This document shows positions 24,377 through 26,456 of a stretch of 26,456 nt of DNA, piece by piece. The notes below the pieces were generated by a model that worked only from the letters and a program-made list of their open reading frames with translations, was not told where the DNA came from and made no database searches. Where the stretch lies: assembly GCA_002451695.1 (NCBI GenBank), contig DKDC01000019.1:19900-46355 (forward strand), in the 5' to 3' direction. The DNA comes from Prevotellaceae bacterium UBA6858 (lineage in GTDB: Bacteria; Bacteroidota; Bacteroidia; Bacteroidales; Bacteroidaceae). The translations under genes were made by a program, and so were the position numbers. Position 1 is the stretch's first letter. Every line of letters starts with the position of its first letter.

Positions 24377-24846
24377 CGGTTGCCACGCTTTTGTGTTGAA
24401 CGTTTTTGTCCCCGCTTGGCAAGGCGGTTCATAATCTTGCGCTCTTGCTCGTAAACCTTCTCAATCTGTGTCTGCGTAAGGAATTTGGAGTATTCCTTGT
24501 AGTACTTTTGGCGAATGTTCAGTATTTTCTCGCTCATGGCAAAGCGTTGTTTTATGCGTTCCCCGTTCTCCTGTTCCGACATCCCATGCTTGTAAGGACG
24601 CTGGCGGGGGCCCAATGCCCAAATCTCTTTTTGGCAGTCGCAGTAGGTCTTTACAAACCTTTCGGTAACGGCATCGCTGAAAGCCAGTTCGCCGGCAATA
24701 TGCTTCGCCTGCACTTCGGCAAGCTGCTCACGCGAGATGCGTTGCTTGCGGTCGGGATGCCGGGAGGGGCTTTCTTGTGCAAAAACTGTGGCGCAGGATG
24801 CAATCATCGTGATTGCGATGACGAGAGTTCTGATTATATGTTTCAT
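24373..24846 (-). CDS. Secreted small helical protein of the sigma-factor operon
   Basis: The 157-residue protein from the ATG at 24846 (M-K-H-I-I-R-T-L) has a signal peptide ending A-T-V-F-A|Q-E. The mature part is strongly charged and helical, with Q-L-A-E-V-Q-A-K-H-I-A, a single C-D-C pair, K-I-L-N-I-R-Q-K-Y-Y-K-E-Y-S-K-F-L-T-Q-T-Q-I-E-K-V-Y and a basic tail. The F-L-T-x-x-Q segment recalls periplasmic Spy/CpxP-type (LTxxQ) stress proteins, but only loosely. An ATG 27 bases earlier is possible but would spoil the signal peptide. It lies between the anti-sigma-like gene and the esterase. Confidence 0.7.
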   Translation of the reverse strand: MKHIIRTLVIAITMIASCATVFAQESPSRHPDRKQRISREQLAEVQAKHIAGELAFSDAVTERFVKTYCDCQKEIWALGPRQRPYKHGMSEQENGERIKQRFAMSEKILNIRQKYYKEYSKFLTQTQIEKVYEQERKIMNRLAKRGQKRSTQKRGNR

Positions 24847-24900
24847 GATTTCCATTTTTATGTTACACTTCACGGTTATTGTATTGCGTTTTATTGGAAC

Positions 24901-25239
24901 TTATTCGCTGATGAATACATCGTCTTGGTAAATGTTCCACAAGTAAGCCTGGTCATCGGATGTAAGCTGGCTGAAAGCCTTGTCAACATCGTCTATGGTG
25001 GCTGAATTTGTCTTGAAGCTGTTTGTGCAGACTACAAGAACCAAGGCTATGGATGCTGCCACGGCAACGGCACTTTGTATAAAGAGGCGCAGCTTGGCGG
25101 GCTTGTGCGCAGTTTGCCGCACTTCGGAAACGTTTTTCACCCTATCCCAAATATCGTCTTCGAGCTTGCCGAAGAATCCGTCTGGAACGGTGTAGGGCAT
25201 CCGCTTGCCTATTTTGTTGAAATCAAAATCCCTGTTCAT
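24901..25239 (-). CDS. Putative membrane anti-sigma factor
   Basis: The 112-residue protein has a soluble N-terminal half, one transmembrane segment at about 52-71 and a short acidic C-terminal part, likely outside the cytoplasmic membrane. Its place 16 bases after an ECF sigma gene and its topology suggest an anti-sigma factor that holds the sigma at the membrane. The N-terminal motif P-Y-x-V-P-D-G-F-F-x-x-L recurs in Bacteroidetes anti-sigma-like proteins as I recall them. There is no zinc (HxxxCxxC) motif. The function is inferred mainly from context. Confidence 0.65.
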   Translation of the reverse strand: MNRDFDFNKIGKRMPYTVPDGFFGKLEDDIWDRVKNVSEVRQTAHKPAKLRLFIQSAVAVAASIALVLVVCTNSFKTNSATIDDVDKAFSQLTSDDQAYLWNIYQDDVFISE

Positions 25240-25255
25240 CGTTGTTATATACTTT

Positions 25256-25795
25256 TCAGTCGTTCAAATTCATGTATTTGATAATCTTCTCCTTGGCAAT
25301 GTGATAATTCGCCTTTACGGCAGAGGGGTTTGAACCTGTCGCTTCCGCGATTTCCTCGTAGCTCAGTTCGTCGTAATAGCGCAGGTTGAACGCCACCTGT
25401 TGCTTGCTTGGCAGCGAAAGGATTGCTTTTTGCAGCCTCACGGCTTCCAAGTCGGTATAATCCACATAATTGTCAGCCATTATGCGGCTTGCCTCATCGC
25501 CGTCTGCATCCAATGAGACTTGCTCCTGTTTTCGTGCGCCAATCAGCCGTAACGCCTCGTTGGTGGCTATTTGGAAAATCCAGGCACGGAAGGAATTTTC
25601 GTCCCGGAACTTGCCAAAGGAGCGGAAAACCCTTATGAAAGCCTCCTGTGTGGCGTCTTGCGCATCGTCGTGGGCGACAACCAACCGGCGTATATGCCAA
25701 TATACAGGCTGCTTGTATTTCTGCATCAAGAGCCGGAAGCCTTTTTCGGGTTTCTCCCTAATGGCTCGGATGATGTCCATGTCTTCAACCGTCAT
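25256..25795 (-). CDS. ECF-family RNA polymerase sigma factor
   Basis: This alternative sigma factor has 179 residues, the usual ECF size. Region 2 has D-A-Q-D-A-T-Q-E-A-F-I-R-V-F and F-R-A-W-I-F-Q-I-A-T-N-E-A, and region 4 has L-P-S-K-Q-Q-V-A-F-N-L-R-Y-Y and the helix-turn-helix S-Y-E-E-I-A-E-A-T-G. The ATG at 25795 overlaps the upstream gene by 4 bases; a second ATG (M-D-I-I-R-A-I) lies 5 codons later. It likely directs its own operon, as ECF factors often do, but no matching promoter could be verified. Downstream are the putative anti-sigma and two exported proteins, pointing to an envelope-related signal. Confidence 0.93.
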   Translation of the reverse strand: MTVEDMDIIRAIREKPEKGFRLLMQKYKQPVYWHIRRLVVAHDDAQDATQEAFIRVFRSFGKFRDENSFRAWIFQIATNEALRLIGARKQEQVSLDADGDEASRIMADNYVDYTDLEAVRLQKAILSLPSKQQVAFNLRYYDELSYEEIAEATGSNPSAVKANYHIAKEKIIKYMNLND

Positions 25796-26163
25796 GCCAC
25801 ATAAAGCTTTTTCTTGCCGTCCATAACCAATTTTATAGGGTTGCTCCTGCTGAAGGCAAAAGCGTCAAGTTCAGCCTCCGCCATGGCATTTGTCAGACCG
25901 GTCATCTTTCTGTATGCGGAAACGCTAAGCGACTTGTGGTTCTTCAAGTAAGCCAAAGCCATTTCCAGACGGTCTTTCTTGTTCATGCGGTTTATGGTAC
26001 GGACGGTAACGGATGGACGGCTCACCACCGTTACCACAGCAGGACGGTGGTTGGAGTGGTGATGCGCACTGCCGCAGTGTCTGTATCGTGCAAAGGAAGT
26101 TGTGGCAAAGAATGCCATCATGGCGATGAGCATCGCTTTCCTGATATTCGTCATTGTCTTCAT
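25792..26163 (-). CDS. Secreted small protein with a winged-helix-like domain, first gene of the sigma operon
   Basis: The 123-residue protein has a signal peptide (about 1-25, ending T-T-S-F-A|R-Y). A His-rich stretch (C-G-S-A-H-H-H-S-N-H) follows, and then a compact C-terminal domain: L-E-M-A-L-A-Y-L-K-N-H-K-S-L-S-V-S-A-Y-R-K-M-T-G-L, A-E-A-E-L-D-A-F and a closing hairpin K-K-L-Y-V. The helix, turn, helix and strand pattern looks like a winged helix, which is odd for an exported protein and may just be a similar fold. The His-rich stretch could bind metal. It precedes the sigma gene with a 4-base overlap. The family is not recognised. Confidence 0.65.
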   Translation of the reverse strand: MKTMTNIRKAMLIAMMAFFATTSFARYRHCGSAHHHSNHRPAVVTVVSRPSVTVRTINRMNKKDRLEMALAYLKNHKSLSVSAYRKMTGLTNAMAEAELDAFAFSRSNPIKLVMDGKKKLYVA

Positions 26164-26172
26164 AACAGTAAT

Positions 26173-26178
26173 CTCCTT
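26173..26178 (-). promoter_or_regulatory. Strong Shine-Dalgarno of the sigma-factor operon
   Basis: On the minus strand AAGGAG lies 9 bases before the ATG at 26163, stronger than is usual in this window, and supports that start. Upstream (26179-26350) there is a small GGGG/CCCC hairpin near 26210, but no convincing TAnnTTTG promoter, which would fit control by an alternative sigma factor. Confidence 0.6.
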
Positions 26179-26350
26179 GGTTTAATCCGTTTTTATTATA
26201 CACTTTCGGGGAAGCCCCTCTTGATTGGGACACATTTCCTTATGATGGCGGTGTCATTATGATTGCAATCTTTTTAATGAACGCTACAACTATATGACCC
26301 GGTTAATGAGGAAAAGTAAAATCAAAAACGGAATTTTTTACGAAAAACGA

Positions 26351-26456
26351 TTTGCACGCTTCAAAACACTGATATGCAAAGAATTAAGCGCAATCCGAGC
26401 ATTTCCTTGCAAGATGTTGTTTTTCAGGCGTTTGCAAGTGGCGAAAAAAGGTCTGA
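26351..26456 (+). repeat. Composite intergenic repeat, copy F (cut by window edge)
   Basis: It begins TTTGCACGCTTCAAAACACT as copy E does, then shows ATTAAGCGCAATC, TTGTTTTTCAGGCG, TTTGCAA and GGTCTGA, where the window ends. The inverted-unit array is expected just beyond. It lies upstream of the sigma-factor operon and is non-coding here. Confidence 0.8.

Overview
The window looks like a chromosomal segment from a Bacteroidales bacterium (Prevotella- or Muribaculaceae-like; the genus is a guess). The reasons are promoters of the Bacteroidetes type (TTTG, about 19 bases, TAnnTTTG), weak Shine-Dalgarno use, a trpB-E-G-D-C-F-A operon, a single-chain 1233-residue PurL, a TonB receptor with the typical long N-terminus, and secreted proteins of Bacteroidetes character. 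Core genes (purL, clpB, trp) are GC-rich. Two restriction-modification islands are clearly AT-richer and look acquired.

Layout. 1-2.6 kb: a type II R-M pair on the minus strand, a C5-cytosine methyltransferase followed by a NotI-family restriction endonuclease. The endonuclease reading frame is broken by one base, so its first two iron-binding cysteines lie in a separate fragment that overlaps the methyltransferase end. 2.7-6.5 kb: purL with promoter and terminator. 6.9-10.1 kb: a BASS-family transporter and a divergent TonB-dependent receptor. 10.2-12.8 kb: clpB. 13.2-16.2 kb: a second, AT-rich R-M-like cassette: a divergent unknown gene, an XRE regulator, a 70-residue protein, a putative Cys4 endonuclease and a phage-type Dcm methyltransferase, tightly overlapped. 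16.5-23.2 kb: the complete trp operon, preceded by a consensus promoter and a leader peptide with three consecutive Trp codons followed by mutually exclusive hairpins. 23.5-26.2 kb: a minus-strand operon of secreted small protein, ECF sigma factor, putative anti-sigma, secreted small helical protein and secreted esterase.

Six copies of a composite intergenic repeat (positions 1, 6701, 12862, 16214, 23191, 26351) punctuate the window. The shared core has a U-rich conserved block and alternately inverted units of about 22 bp that fold into hairpins. Two different 5' modules and an optional 28-bp palindrome are attached. Two copies flank the second R-M cassette in direct orientation; copies also form the stop codons of the second methyltransferase and of trpA, and give clpB a false N-terminal extension. 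This repeat family, the frameshifted NotI-like enzyme, the Trp leader and the unassigned endonuclease are the main points for follow-up. No rRNA, tRNA, CRISPR array or IS transposase was seen.
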